Origin: Halichoerus grypus
Lineage: Eukaryota > Chordata > Mammalia > Carnivora > Phocidae
NCBI RefSeq assembly: GCF_964656455.1
Contig: NC_135717.1
Location: 12,057,033-12,121,032 of the forward strand
Reading direction: 5' to 3'
DNA length: 64,000 nt
Of this stretch, positions 19,026-30,149 are shown piece after piece. The notes under the pieces are model-generated. The model searched no databases and was not told where the DNA came from. It saw only the letters and a list, made by a program, of their open reading frames with translations. Positions within the stretch are counted from its first letter, which is position 1, and every line of letters begins with the position of its first letter. A program made the position numbers and the translations under genes.

Positions 19026-20984
19026 ATCTCTTTTCACAGGTGCTAACAACAAATGGCTGAAGAGGAGGGTGTAAGCAGCACCTTCTCTCTGTCCTCTTTT
19101 CTCCTGCTCAGCCTCGCCATAGAGGTGCTGTGGAACAAGGAGTTCCTGAGAACCTACCGGCTATGCCCATCTCTTTTTGGCCTCACTAACATCCCATTGG
19201 TAGCTTGAAATTGGCCATGGTGGGAGGCTTTTTGCACCTCGAAATCTGTAAATGCTACCAACGGGGGCTTTTTTCTTTTCCAGAGAGCCATTTATGAAAC
19301 ATTTTACCAGCACACCACTTGAAAAGACCCAGCCCCAGCCCTCCACGAGAGCAATAGCTGCTCAAAGAGAACAAACCAATACAACCGAAATGATGCAAGA
19401 ATAATTCAGTTCGAAATTCAGCACCCACTGAAGAAGGAGTCATGGGGCAGTGGGGGAGGGAAGGAAGGGGGGGGGTAGGTAAGAAATAAAAGGCCCTTGA
19501 GAGCCAGGTTCTCCTCATCTCAGACTCTGCTGCAGTCACCCAAGCTGGAGGTTAACCCATTAGGTCCCATCTGGTGGTAATTACATCCTATGTGGATGGC
19601 ATCAGAACCAGCGATCTCCAACTATAGTTCTCAGAGGTGACAGAAGACCTCAAACCAAGCTGTGATGAGAGGACTACAGACTTAGAAAGAGCCTCAAGGA
19701 GAGACTCCAGCCCAGACTCCACGTTATTCATCCATAAAATGAGGCATCTCCTTGCAGTGACTTAACTAAAAACTCACAACTATGAACACAAAAGAGGGAC
19801 CATGATTACAGCTCTCCCCTCAGCTGAGCACACACACCAGTGCCCACACTGTGTTTACATTTGTAAATGCATGTCCCATGGGGGCAGCCTGCCCTTTCTT
19901 TAGACACCTCCATGGACACATTTTTGTACAGTATTGTCCAAGACTGACATAGCTTTCCTGTCTTCAGTGCTCTTGGGAATGCCTGGTATCCAGGAAAGGC
20001 ATGCCAAATGACCAAAATGCAAACCAGAGGGAAATTTCATCGATAACATATAAAATTGTCAAATTGGGAAATACACAGCAGACTGACTTCTGAGGCTCTA
20101 TATGAGGAGTTTGGCCATGGGTCCTGGGCTGGGGTTCTGGAGCCTGGGACGAGGCCTGGAGTGGCCACTGAGGAGAAGCACATGAATAAAAGGACCTCTG
20201 AAGGTCAGCACACAAGGATGATGGCAGGATCAAGAACCAAGCAGGTGGTCCAAAGGTCACATCAGCCAAAAGGGAGGAATCCAGAACAAGACAGTCGGTG
20301 TAGGGAAGAGCAAGAGGGTCTAGAATGGAGGGAAGGTGAAGAGGGACTGCCTCAAGAGTGTCCCTGGGGCCTACATCTCAGCCACTGATACCTTCACGAA
20401 ATACCTAGAGCTTAATCTGTGGCTCCCCTGAACTTAGATCTCATGCCCTGAAACAGTTTCCTAAAAAGATTTGGGGGCTAAAATAGAATTGCCAACTATT
20501 TCCTTTGCCAAAGCAAGAACAACAATAACAAATATGCTAGCACCAGTTCACAAAATAATATTTAAACCCCCCAAATTTAGAAAGAACAAAGTCTCAGAAT
20601 AAAGGACATTCATTTAAATTGACTACATATAGTTTCATGAAAAACACCCAAGACACACTACATAAGCCATTACTTGCACCATGGACTGCTGGCCTAGACC
20701 AGGGTGGAGGAAATGCCAAGCCAGTCTGGGACATATTTTGTTCCTGTATGTGTGTGTCCTTCACCTCACTTATGACAGCTGAAGAGGAAGTGCGTTCTCT
20801 TGGGTCATGTTCTCCAGCACTGGGTTGAAAACACCATTGCTAGTCCTTTCAGAATTCTTTAGGCCTCTTCCATTGACAGTACCAAGAGCCTGATTCCCAG
20901 GATTACTGGGCCACAGTTTATAGCCTAATATAAGAGGGAAGAAACCCCAATCCCTCTGCCTCATGTAAGACCACCTTTGATCCT
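19026..20984. other. Unique sequence
   Basis: Nearly 2 kb without a confident repeat. Contains a G-run at 19466-19475. The 19200-19440 block is AT-balanced and may be conserved non-coding DNA. Plus-strand frame 20056-20388 (110 codons, charged) lacks any recognised domain. Confidence 0.45.
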
Positions 20985-21088
20985 GTTACCCAACTGTTAG
21001 AAATTATAAAGAAGAACAACTAAATCAAAAGTTAGCAGAAGGAAAGAAATAACATAAATCAGGGCAGAAATAAATGAAATAGAGCCCA
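20985..21088 (+). repeat. L1 LINE, ORF2 mid-region fragment
   Basis: ctaaatcaaaagttagcaga aggaaagaaataac and gcagaaataaatgaaataga are standard L1 ORF2 text. The piece is cut by a SINE at 21089. Confidence 0.88.
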
Positions 21089-21258
21089 GGGATGCCTGGG
21101 TGGCTCAGTCAGTCAAGTGTCTGCCTTTGGTTCACGTCACGATCCCAGGGTCCTGGGGTCGAGTCTCACATTGGGCTCCTGGCTCAGCAGGGAGCCTGCT
21201 TCTCCCTCTGCCTGCCGCTCTGACAAATAAATAAAATCTTAAAAAAAAAAAAAAAAAA
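21089..21258 (+). repeat. CAN SINE inside L1
   Basis: Head ggatgcctgggtggctcagt, body tttggttcacgtcacgatcc, tail aaataaataaaatcttaaaa. The CT-rich segment is shortened. L1 text resumes right after the poly(A). Confidence 0.95.
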
Positions 21259-21303
21259 GAAAGAGAGAGAGACCAGATCAACAAAGCTAAGAGCTTACTT
21301 TTT
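21259..21303 (+). repeat. L1 LINE fragment between two SINEs
   Basis: agatcaacaaagctaagagc continues L1 ORF2 ('aagatcaacgaaactaagagctgg'). Confidence 0.85.
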
Positions 21304-21502
21304 ATTTTTTTTAAAGATTTTGTTTTTTTATTTGAGAGAGAGAGAGCACAAGCCGGGGGGTGGGGGGGCAGTAAGAGGGAAAGGGACAAGCAGACTCCCC
21401 ACTGAGCAGGGAGCCCAATGTGGGACTCAATCCCAGGACCCTGGGATCATGACCTGAGCTGAAGGCAGACACTTAACCAACTGAGCCACCCAGGCTCTTG
21501 GG
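21304..21502 (-). repeat. CAN SINE inside L1
   Basis: Reverse copy: taaagattttgtttttttat, then gagagagagagagcacaagc, end ccaactgagccacccaggct. Target-site duplications agagcttacttttt at 21290-21303 and 21503-21516. Confidence 0.96.
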
Positions 21503-21516
21503 AGAGCTTACTTTTT

Positions 21517-23070
21517 TTTTAAACTGTTATTGCAATGCTATAGTGATCAAAACAGTATAGCAATGGCATAAAAACAGACACACAAATAGAACGAATCAAA
21601 AGCCCAGAAATAAAGTCTTACATGTACGGTAACTAATACATGACAAGAGAGCCCAGAACACTCAATGGGGAAAGAACAGTCTCTTCATAAATAGTGCTGA
21701 GTAAGCTGGATCATCACGTGCAAAAGAATGACACTGGACCCTTATCTTAAACCACTCACAAAAATTAACTCAAAATGAGTTAAAGACTTAAAATTCCTCA
21801 AAAAAAACATTAGGGAAAGGTCCTTGACATTGGGCTTGGCAACATTTTTTGGATAGGACACCAAAAGCACAAGCAACAAAAGCAAAAATAAATGGGACTA
21901 TATCAAACGAAAAAGCCTCAGCCAAGAAAACAGTCAACAAAAGGAAAAGGCAAACTACTGAATGGGAGAAAATATTTGCAAACCATATCTGATGAGGGGT
22001 TAATATCCAAAATATATAAGGAGCTCAGAAAACTCAATAGCAAAAAAACCAAACAATGTGATTCAAAATGGGCAGAGAAACTACATAGACATTTTTCCAA
22101 AAGAAAAATACAAATGGCCAACAGGTACATAAGAAAGATGCTCAATATCACTAATTGCCAGGGAAACGCAAATCAAAACCACAATATCGCCTCACACCTA
22201 CTAGAATGGGTATTATCATGAAGACAAGAGATAACTAGCATTGGCAAGGTTGTGGAAAAAAGAACCGCTCATGCACTGTTGGTAAGAATGTGAATTGCTA
22301 CAGCCACTAGGGAAAACAATATGCAGGTTCCTCAAAAAATTAAAACTGTAACTACAATACAATATAGCAATCCCCCTCCTAGATATTTACCCAAAGGAAT
22401 TGAAATTAGGATCTCAAAGAGATATCTGCACTCTCATGTTCACTGCAACATTATTCACAATAACAAGCATATGGAAACAATCTTATGTGTCTATTTGTGG
22501 ATAAATGGATAAAGAAGAGGTTAAGAGATATATATATCATATGTATATCAAATATGTATATTAGAATATTATTCAAATAGCCATGAGAAAGAAAGAAATT
22601 CTGCCATTTGTGACAGCATGAATGGACTTTGCGGGCATCATGCTAAGTGAAATAACTCAGACAGAGAAAGACAAACAAGATCTCACTTGTATGTGAATTT
22701 AGAAAAAAAACAAAAACAAAAAAACCCCCAAATACATAGAAACAGTAGAATGGTAGTTGCCAGGGGTAGGGGGTGGGGGAAATGGGGAAATGTCACTCAA
22801 AGGGTACAAATTTCCAGTTATAAGATGGGCAAGTTCTGGGGGTGACCGCAGTTAACAATACTGTATTATACACTGAAAGTTGCTAAGAGAGCAGGTCTTA
22901 AATGTTCTCATCACAAAAGAGAAATGGTAATTATGAGAGATGATGGGGGTGTTAACTAACCCTACTATGGTAATTATTCCACAATATACAAGTTATCGTC
23001 ACGTTGTACGCTTTAAACTTACACACGCTACAGGTCAATTCTATGTCAATAAAGCTAGGGGGGGAAAGTT
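21517..23070 (+). repeat. L1 LINE 3' part (ORF2 end and 3' UTR)
   Basis: Forward L1: ttgcaatgctatagtgatca aaacagtatag, gggactatatcaaacg, gagaaaatatttgcaaacc, ggaaacgcaaatcaaaacca, catgctaagtgaaataactc, a 3' UTR with gtagaatggtagttgccagg and end atgtcaataaagct. The join to the piece before 21517 skips roughly a kilobase of L1 ORF2, so the source copy carried an internal deletion. Confidence 0.93.
21892..22221 (+). pseudogene. L1 ORF2p C-terminal fragment (degraded)
   Basis: A 109-codon open stretch whose residues 64-83 read like the C-terminal part of L1 ORF2p ([20 protein letters not shown]). It lacks endonuclease and reverse-transcriptase domains and is only the least damaged frame of the L1 at 21517-23070. 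No function expected. Confidence 0.8.
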
Positions 23071-23954
23071 ATTGGCTCTCTCTGTGCAGGTGGATATAGT
23101 AAATTCATAAAACATGACCTCAAGGCTCAAAAGACTCCTAAAATCTTAGGTTTGTGCTGGGCTGGCACTTGAGTTTAAAACTCGGATGGATGTTTGACAT
23201 CTCCCCGATCACAGAGAGAAGGAGGGAAATGACATCCCAGGGCTCGTGAACATATTGACCTGAGCCAGGTCTGCAGTTGTTGGTAAGTTATAGAATCCTA
23301 AAATGTCATTTATGAAAGTGCCTTTTTAGATTTGTGAGCCCAGGGCTCACAAATTGGTTTCGTCGCACACATATACACCATCTGAGGAGTGGCTGCCTGG
23401 GGTGAGGGGGGAGAAATGCGGCTGTGTCTGGGCCCAAAGGGGAACAATGCTGTGGATGGAATTCCTTACATCTACCATGGACTCTGGAAACAGAAACTCC
23501 CTTGTCATAACTGGGGAAACCAAGGTAGTGAAGTGATTTCTCCAGGATACCCCACGCGGACCAAGGTTGGACACTGCTCTCCTACCCCTCAATCCTGTCT
23601 GCTACTTGCCCCACCATGTTGTCTTGATGGACTGACCTCACTCTCTTCTTGGTTCTTGTTTGCCTACCAGATCCCACACCTGAATGCTGTGTGACACCAG
23701 CCAGCAACTCCCCCTCTCTGGTCCTTTCCTTCCAGGCCTTTCTTTCTTCTTCTCTAGGAGGCTGGAAACTCAGACAGTCTATAGTATTCCCCCTGCTCAT
23801 GAGGCCCTCACTGGGAATTCTGTTTCTAGAACCTTCATTCTACCTTATCTGAGCCATTCTCTGCTCGGCAGCATTTTGAGGAGACGCACCCCATCTCTTG
23901 AACTTGGGCCCCTGTGCCCTTACCTAGATTCGTACTCACCACACTTGGCTTAAC
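23071..23954. other. Unique sequence with a 25-bp palindrome
   Basis: No gene assigned. A perfect palindrome with 12-bp arms lies at 23330-23354. Overlapping frames at 23354-23953 have no domain. Confidence 0.45.
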
Positions 23955-24088
23955 TAGTGTTTGAGGTGTAGCTGTTCCTGGATTCACAAGCACTAAGGTC
24001 CTTCAGAGAAAGGGGCTGGGCCTTTGTATTCTACACAGTGCATAACATAAAGCACAAAATAAATATTTGTGAACGGAGAAAATGAGAG
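23955..24088 (+). repeat. L2/MIR-type 3' end
   Basis: ttcagagaaaggggctgggc and cacagtgcataacataaagc acaaaataaatatttgtgaa fit the forward L2 3' terminus ('gaacagtgcctggcacatag..caataaatatttgttgaat'). Confidence 0.6.
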
Positions 24089-25055
24089 GATATAATTAAG
24101 TCTCCTGTTACTCCTTTGTACCTCGGAGCTTCAAACCCAAAGTGCAAGTTTTTAAATCTGAAGGAGAAACGCAGCTCACCTTCTTTCTGCTCTAGAACAC
24201 AGCCCCCAACCACACTGTTTTCACACCATTTGCCCCGCCCCCCCCTTAGTCTCAGTGCTCGCCTTACAGCTCTCCCCTCTTCACTTACCCCAGCGGTTTT
24301 CCAATTTTATTTTAGCAGAACTCTGAGGTCAAATGAAATATTTTTGCCAAACCCCAAAGATAAACCAGCAAAAAGCAGTGAAGTGAGAGCGCCAAGCTTA
24401 CACTCCCCCTTGCTTTCAGCAGCCCCTGAGCCGCCCACACTGCACCCCCAGGGCCCCGCAGATCCCTAGAGCTCAGTGGGCCTCACACTAGCCTCCCGTT
24501 TGGGGCTTCCTCTGCAGCAGCCTTTCCTCCAGCCCAGCCCCCACCCAGCGGCCGGCCCAATATTAACACTGGTCTAGTGTTGACATCCTTTCAGTTTGTC
24601 ACTCTTTGGTGCCATGAAGCCCAAACCCCTGCTGCTGGCTCCCAGGCATGGATGCCACTAGCCACCCACCCAACCTATGCCCCCTTCTGGCCTCTATGCA
24701 CATCACTGGCTTCAACGGGATCCCCTATAGACACCTTGTGCCTTCACTCTCGGGACTCCCTGAGTGGAGGCTGCTCACCCACAGAGCCCTCCTTACCCAG
24801 TCCTCCCCCTCTCCAACTGGCCCATGATCCACCCCACCCCCAGCCCCACCCCGCGGCCACTTCTTTTGGATTCCATTGCCTGGAGCCACCTTTCACTCTC
24901 ACCAAAATCCAGAGTCACCCTAAAGACTTCTTCTCGTCCTGAACCCTGCACATCCAGTCTGCCCCGAGTTGGCCTTGTGAATGTTTCTTAAACCCTCCTC
25001 CTCCTCCCCATGGGCACAGCCTTATTTGAACTCTCACTTCTCTCAAGGATTCCTG
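24089..25055. other. C-rich unique sequence
   Basis: GC-rich, C-biased plus strand, with poly-C at 24237-24245. Frames of 117-121 codons are proline-rich by composition and show no domain. Confidence 0.45.
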
Positions 25056-25875
25056 AAAAAGCTTCCAGATGCGGTTCCCTGCCTCACTAACCCACCTTGT
25101 CCCAACTCACAGGGCCATCCATCCAAAACACAGCGCTTCCCGTGGCCACCCTGCTTAAAACCTTTCAACAGCTCCCCGTGGCTCTGTGCTAGGGTCCAAG
25201 CTCTAAGGGGAGTATAAAAGGCTATTCATCCTCTGCCCGTGCTTCCTTCCCCTTCTCCTACCACAGCCCCAGGCTCAGCCCACGCTTCAGTCATCCCAAG
25301 CCATCCCACGTTTCCATGGGGTCATCTCTCTCACCTCAGAGCAGACTGACATTCTACCAAGAAGGACAGAATCCGTTGTTAAATACGGAAAGACTTCTGA
25401 CTACGGGAAACAGCCAGAGGCCCCGGCCCCCAGGCGCCTCCTACTCCCCTCCCCCCCCCCACTTCCAACAATCAAGGGGTGAATGTTGGGACCAGCGAGA
25501 AAAGCCTCTCACCCCTGCCGGGACCACCCTTTTCCTCAGCCCCTGATATCCTAGAATTCTCCCTCCTCCAGCCTACTCACTCTCTGTTCCCGCAGAAACT
25601 TCTTTGTGCTTCTCTTAGACAACTTGTCCCGTTATAGGTTGTGATTTCTTCCTCATCTCTCTCTCTCTCCCACTCGGCTGGTGGGAGCTAGAACCACATC
25701 GCCGCAGATGCTCAACACGTGTTGGGTGAACTAGACCTTTTCGGAATTTAGAAGAGTTCTACCTCCTTAAAGCTCTCAACTCCTCTGGTGCTCACAATTC
25801 TAGACTTTTGCTCATCTAGTTCTCCCGGGGCTTACTTTGGGTAGAGCTAAGCACATAGTAGGTGCTGCACAGATG
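25056..25875 (+). repeat. Possible L2 LINE, diverged
   Basis: cttaaaacctttcaacagct ccccgtggct, gggtccaagctcta and, near the end, agagctaagcacatagtagg tgctgca follow the order of the forward L2 3' half. The interior is too diverged to be sure, so limits are approximate. Confidence 0.5.
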
Positions 25876-26424
25876 CTGTTTCTAAGGCTAAGATGTATGC
25901 ACCCCTTCCCCACAAAATGAGGACATAACAGCCCTTCTTAGCTGAAATCAAGAGATCCAGCTGGGGCCAAATAAACCAGGAGCTGGCTGCCAAAAACAGC
26001 TAAGCACACTCATCCACGCAGCTGGTGAGCCAAGAACCGCTCACTCCAGCTCTGCTTTGTAAAGGAGGGGCACTTCACAGCCCCCCTCCTCCACCGCTCT
26101 GGAAGCTTTTCCCTCCTGCCCTCTGTTGAGATCCCAAATAAGACAGCCCAAAGCCAGCAGAGAAAGATAAAGGAGCAGATCAAACAAGGTTCCTGTTTCA
26201 GCAGCATGGTGCTGGGTGTTTTTTAAAGGAGAGAGAAAACAGAATCAAAAGAATGTCTTTTCTCTTTCCGAGACAAGCACAAGCAAAATCACCAGGCTTC
26301 TCCACCTTCATCCCGTTTCTCCTAATGGGCTTGGGAACACACGGAGAGGGTGGGTGTTGGCTCCTTGGCCTGCAGTCGGAGGCCAGGAGCAGCTCAGTCT
26401 CTCTGCCACCAGTGTTTCCTGGGC
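25876..26424. other. No recognised feature
   Basis: Unique sequence up to the GA-rich tract. Confidence 0.45.
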
Positions 26425-26755
26425 AGGCAGGGGAGGGAGGGAGGGAGGAGGGAAGAGAGAGGGAGGAGAGCCGGGAGGAGGGGAAGGAGGAGAGCAGGGA
26501 GGACAGGAGGGAGGAGGGTAAGAGAGGAGGGCAGGGAGGAGGGCAGGGGGGAGGAGGGGAGAGGAGGGGGCAGAGAGGGAGGAAAGCAGAGAGGGAGGAG
26601 GACAGGGAGGAGGGGAGGAGGGTAGGGAGGAGAACAAGGAGGACGGAAGAGAGTACAGAGAGGGAGGAGGGAGTACAGGGAGGGTGGGCGGGAGGAAGGA
26701 AGGAAGGAAGGAAGGGAAGAAGGAAGGAAGGAAAGTAGGGTTGGGAGGCTTGACG
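26425..26755 (+). repeat. GA-rich polypurine tract
   Basis: About 330 bp of almost pure purine on the plus strand, built from GGAGGA, GGGAGGA and GAGA units, ending in GAAG tetranucleotides (26695-26735). Its minus strand gives long serine/proline/leucine frames, which explains the 364- and 109-residue open frames here. It can in principle form triplex or quadruplex DNA. Confidence 0.95.
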
Positions 26756-26784
26756 GGAGGAAAGGAAGGACACGTGATCAGCAG

Positions 26785-26965
26785 CTACCACAGGCCAGGC
26801 CCTCTGCCAAGTGCTTTGCACGTGTCCTCTCCCTGAACCACGAAAACAGCCCTCTGAGCTTGGTATTATTTCTATTCGAAAGCAGAGGGAACTGAGGCTT
26901 GGGAAGTCCTTTGGTTTGCCCAGGGGTAGAAGGCTGGCAAGCGGTAGAGCAGAAATTAGAAGCCG
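26785..26965 (-). repeat. MIR SINE
   Basis: Antisense MIR: caggccaggccctctgccaa gtgctttgcacg, cctctgagcttggtattatt and gggaactgaggcttgggaag. Confidence 0.87.
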
Positions 26966-27880
26966 GGCATGCTGACGGGTTCTAACAGGCTCCCGCGGCA
27001 TTGGCCCCCCACCCCTTCCTTCGGGTTTTCCTGCGTCTCCAGCAGAACCAAGGTCTGCGTGACGTCCAGACACTCTCCCCACCTTGTGCTTGGCGAAGCA
27101 GGTCCGCACCCATGGGGGCTTCTCAGCATCAAGGGCATTTCCTCCACACCCCACGTGCACACGTGTGCTTTCCACAAGGTGCGAGCTAAAGGTGCAGAGT
27201 GGATGGGGGTGAAGGACAGCACGGCCTCCCTGCGTCCGAAGCAGGTGGAGGCTAGAACTGCCCCTTGCTGGAGCATCTGTTCCAAACATCACCTAGGCTG
27301 GCCAGCACTCCCCCACCCCCATTCCTCTCTCTCTCTCTCTCAGACCCACCTCTAGTTTCTCCTGTCCCTTATACTGCAGTCTGAGAAGACTCTCATACCA
27401 CGTGTCTCCTTGCTCAGCATCGCTCTGCCCCACTAGAATGGAAAGCCCAGCGATGACACAGGCAAGGCAGGCTGTCCAGGGTTCTGAGTCCGACCAGAAC
27501 CCTGTGTTCTCCCCCAGACCCCTCTCCTGGTCCATCTCCCCGCCACCCAATTCACTCGATGTACCCTGCCTGAAAGAGATGCATGTAATGTATTACCTCA
27601 CGCGAAGCTCACCTCCAGATGTGGAGTCCCAATTCTATCAGCATCTGTGTGAGAGATGCTTCCAGAAGCCAAAACCATCAGCCTAGATCCCGAAGAGCTG
27701 CCACAAAATGGGGCGACCGGTCCTCTCCAGTCAGCTGTTCACCAGGGATGCCTCGTGCTCTGCTCTGCCTGCACGCATCTTCCATCAGAGGGAAGGAGGC
27801 ACTACCCCCATTCTCCATGAACTGTCATAGGTATTTGATCTCCAGGGAGAGTGAAGGGACTGTCAAAAATGCAGATTCCA
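26966..27880. other. Unique GC-rich sequence
   Basis: No gene assigned. Contains two CACGTG E-boxes at 27152-27157 and 27160-27165 and a CT run at 27323-27341. Frames of 94-128 codons are shadows without domains. Confidence 0.45.
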
Positions 27881-28040
27881 GGGGCACCTGGGTGGCTCAG
27901 TCAGCATCCAACTCTCAGCTTTGGCTCAGGTCATGATCTCAGGGTTGTGAGATGGAGCCTGCTTGAGATTCTCTCTCTTCCTCCCCCTCTGCCCCTCTCG
28001 CTCATGCTCTCTTTCCAAAATAAATATATAAATCTTTTTA
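27881..28040 (+). repeat. CAN SINE, first of three in a row
   Basis: Head ggggcacctgggtggctcag; the body is shortened between aactctcagctttggctcag and gatggagcctgcttgagatt, so the 'gggctcc' segment is missing. Target-site duplication-like flanks aaaatgcagattcca (27866-27880) and aaaagtacagactccca (28040-28056). Confidence 0.92.
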
Positions 28041-28056
28041 AAAAGTACAGACTCCC

Positions 28057-28190
28057 AGGGACATCTGGGTGGCTCAGTTGGTGAGCCATCAGACTCTTGA
28101 TCTCAGCTCAGGTCTTGATCTCAGGGTCGTGAATTTGGGCCATGCTGGGTTCCACGCTGGATGTGGAGCCTATTTAAAAAAAAAAAAAAA
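28057..28190 (+). repeat. CAN SINE, short subtype, second of three
   Basis: Head gggacatctgggtggctcag; body tcttgatctcagctcaggtc; ends gatgtggagcctatttaaaa with no CT block. Same short subtype as at 4597. Confidence 0.93.
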
Positions 28191-28194
28191 GTGC

Positions 28195-28396
28195 GGGGGC
28201 GCCTGGGTGGCTCAGTCGTTAAGCGTCTGCCTTCGGCTCAGGTCATGATCCCAGGGTCCTGGGATCGAGTCCCACATCGGGCTCCCTGTTCGGCGGGAAG
28301 CCTGCTTCTCCCTCTCCCACTCCCCCTGCTTGTGTTCCTGCTCTCGCTATCTCTCTCTCTGTCAAATAAATAAATAAAATCTTTAAAAAAAAAAAA
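28195..28396 (+). repeat. CAN SINE, third of three, young subfamily
   Basis: Head gggggcgcctgggtggctca, body gcgtctgccttcggctcagg, tail ctctctgtcaaataaataaa. It was inserted at the poly(A) of the preceding SINE, a usual L1-endonuclease target. Confidence 0.97.
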
Positions 28397-29725
28397 GAAC
28401 GGCACTGTATTTCTAAACCGCATTTCTCTCCCGAAGGACATGAGCTATTCTATTTGTCTGCCTTGTGTGAGTACCGGCCACAGTAGAATCCTACACCTGG
28501 CATCACTCCTCCCCTGTGTTTTCACCTGACCAACCAAGAAAGAACTCTGGCCTTATGTACCTGCTCCCCACTAAAGAACACTTTCTTGAATGTAACTTGA
28601 CAACCCAATTCAACCCAATCCACAAGCATTATATTTCCATTCAGTGCATTTGTACCGCTCAGTCCGCAATTAAGAAGGAAATATGGTGCATGTACCCCCT
28701 ACGTGTTACAGCAGGAAGAAAAATGTTTATAGGTGGCTTAAAAGGAAAACTCCCAGCAAGCTAAGACCCAAAAGTCAGACCACGAGTAAAGAGCGTGTCC
28801 TTCTGGGAGCGGTTTCTGCCTGGGCCGAGTGTTCCTTCAACCTGCTGCTCACGTGGGGGACCTGCCCAGCTGTCTGCCTTCTAGATGAATGGGAAATCCA
28901 AGGGTGTGATTGAGCTGCAACCCCCGGCCCTAGCTCCAAGACACTACCTGTCTACATCTGAGCACATACCCAGAGGCTCATCTCCATCACCAGCACTTTC
29001 GTTGGGGGTGTTCCAAAATCTACCGCCAAAGGCACTTGCCGTTGGTGGGTGTGCACGTTAGCTGAGCTGGCTAGTGTTACTTTGCCCTAACCCGGCTGCC
29101 TTTCCACCAGCTTGTGAGAAGCAGCGACGACGGCGGATGGCTGGCCTCTTCTTCCAGTCCTCTCCTTTCCCCACCCCCTTGCCTGGGTCATGTTTCAAGT
29201 GCTTTTGGTTACTGTGAAAGGTTGCCTGTGAATGTTAAATATTCAGCGATCTTTGGGCTCCTTCCTGCTTTTGTGCAAACAGGTTGGCTTTGAGTAAAGA
29301 ACAAGCTCATCTCAACTAAAGGGAGCAGTACAGCAAGCCCCCAGAATCAACAGTTCGAACAAAGCTGCAAAGGAGGGTGCCTAATCCACAAGACTACGCT
29401 GCAACTCAGCACAGCAGGGGGAGGAACTGGGGTGCATCTTCACGGGTTGGGGGGACAAGGTGGCAGGGGGGAGCCTGGGGTGAATGCGACCCTCCCTGGG
29501 TCTGGGGGTCCCCTAAAATGAAAAGATTTGTTCCGACCTGATAGGGTTGTTCGGGGAGATGGAATGGGAAGAGGCATGTGCTTGGCTCAGTAACTGTGAA
29601 GCTCCCTTTAGCAACCAAAACACACTGCTGAGGGGAGACCTGAAAATTATCCAAAGGAAACCTCCATCTGCAGATATTTCAAATCTGGAAGTTCAAAAAG
29701 GGATGCATATGCATGTGTTTTCCAT
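28397..29725. other. Unique sequence
   Basis: No gene or repeat recognised over 1.3 kb. The 29040-29340 block may be conserved. A G-rich patch lies at 29415-29480. Confidence 0.45.

Positions 29726-29752
<27 letters not shown>
29726..29752 (+). repeat. CA microsatellite
   Basis: About 13 uninterrupted AC units. Confidence 0.97.
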
Positions 29753-29756
<4 letters not shown>

Positions 29757-29814
29757 TAGCCTGTATTCCTTTTGTATTCCTTGGAACAAACCATGTTTAC
29801 CAAAATAATGGTAA

Positions 29815-30055
29815 TATGGCTACGACTAATTGAGCACTTACGGTATGCCAAGCACTGTCCTAGGCACCCTCTCTACACTCCTTTCATCTTCTAAACAGCC
29901 TTTGGGTTAATGACTAGGATCCCCTTGCAGAGAAGGGCATTTGAGACAGAGACGAGAAGTAACTTACCCTGAGGGCACGGGAGTTCGTGGCAGGTCCCAG
30001 AGACCGACTTCTGGGTTGTCTGATATTTGCACCCTGGTTCTTATCACTGCCCCAC
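29815..30055 (-). repeat. MIR SINE
   Basis: Antisense MIR: ttgagcacttacggtatgcc aagcactgtcctaggcac, catcttctaaacagcc, gacgagaagtaacttaccct. Confidence 0.87.
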
Positions 30056-30149
30056 GTGCAAGGCGAGAATGTCCATCCGGCAGGGTCTTCGGGTCTCCCA
30101 GATGCCAAGCATTATGGAAAAGTGCTACCGTAAGTTTCGGTTCAGAAAG

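Noticed and set aside
26198..27292. 364-residue open frame on the minus strand
   Set aside because: Its middle is a translation of the GA-rich tract (serine/proline/leucine runs), and its end runs through a MIR. No domain, and the length is explained by stop-codon depletion in polypyrimidine sequence.
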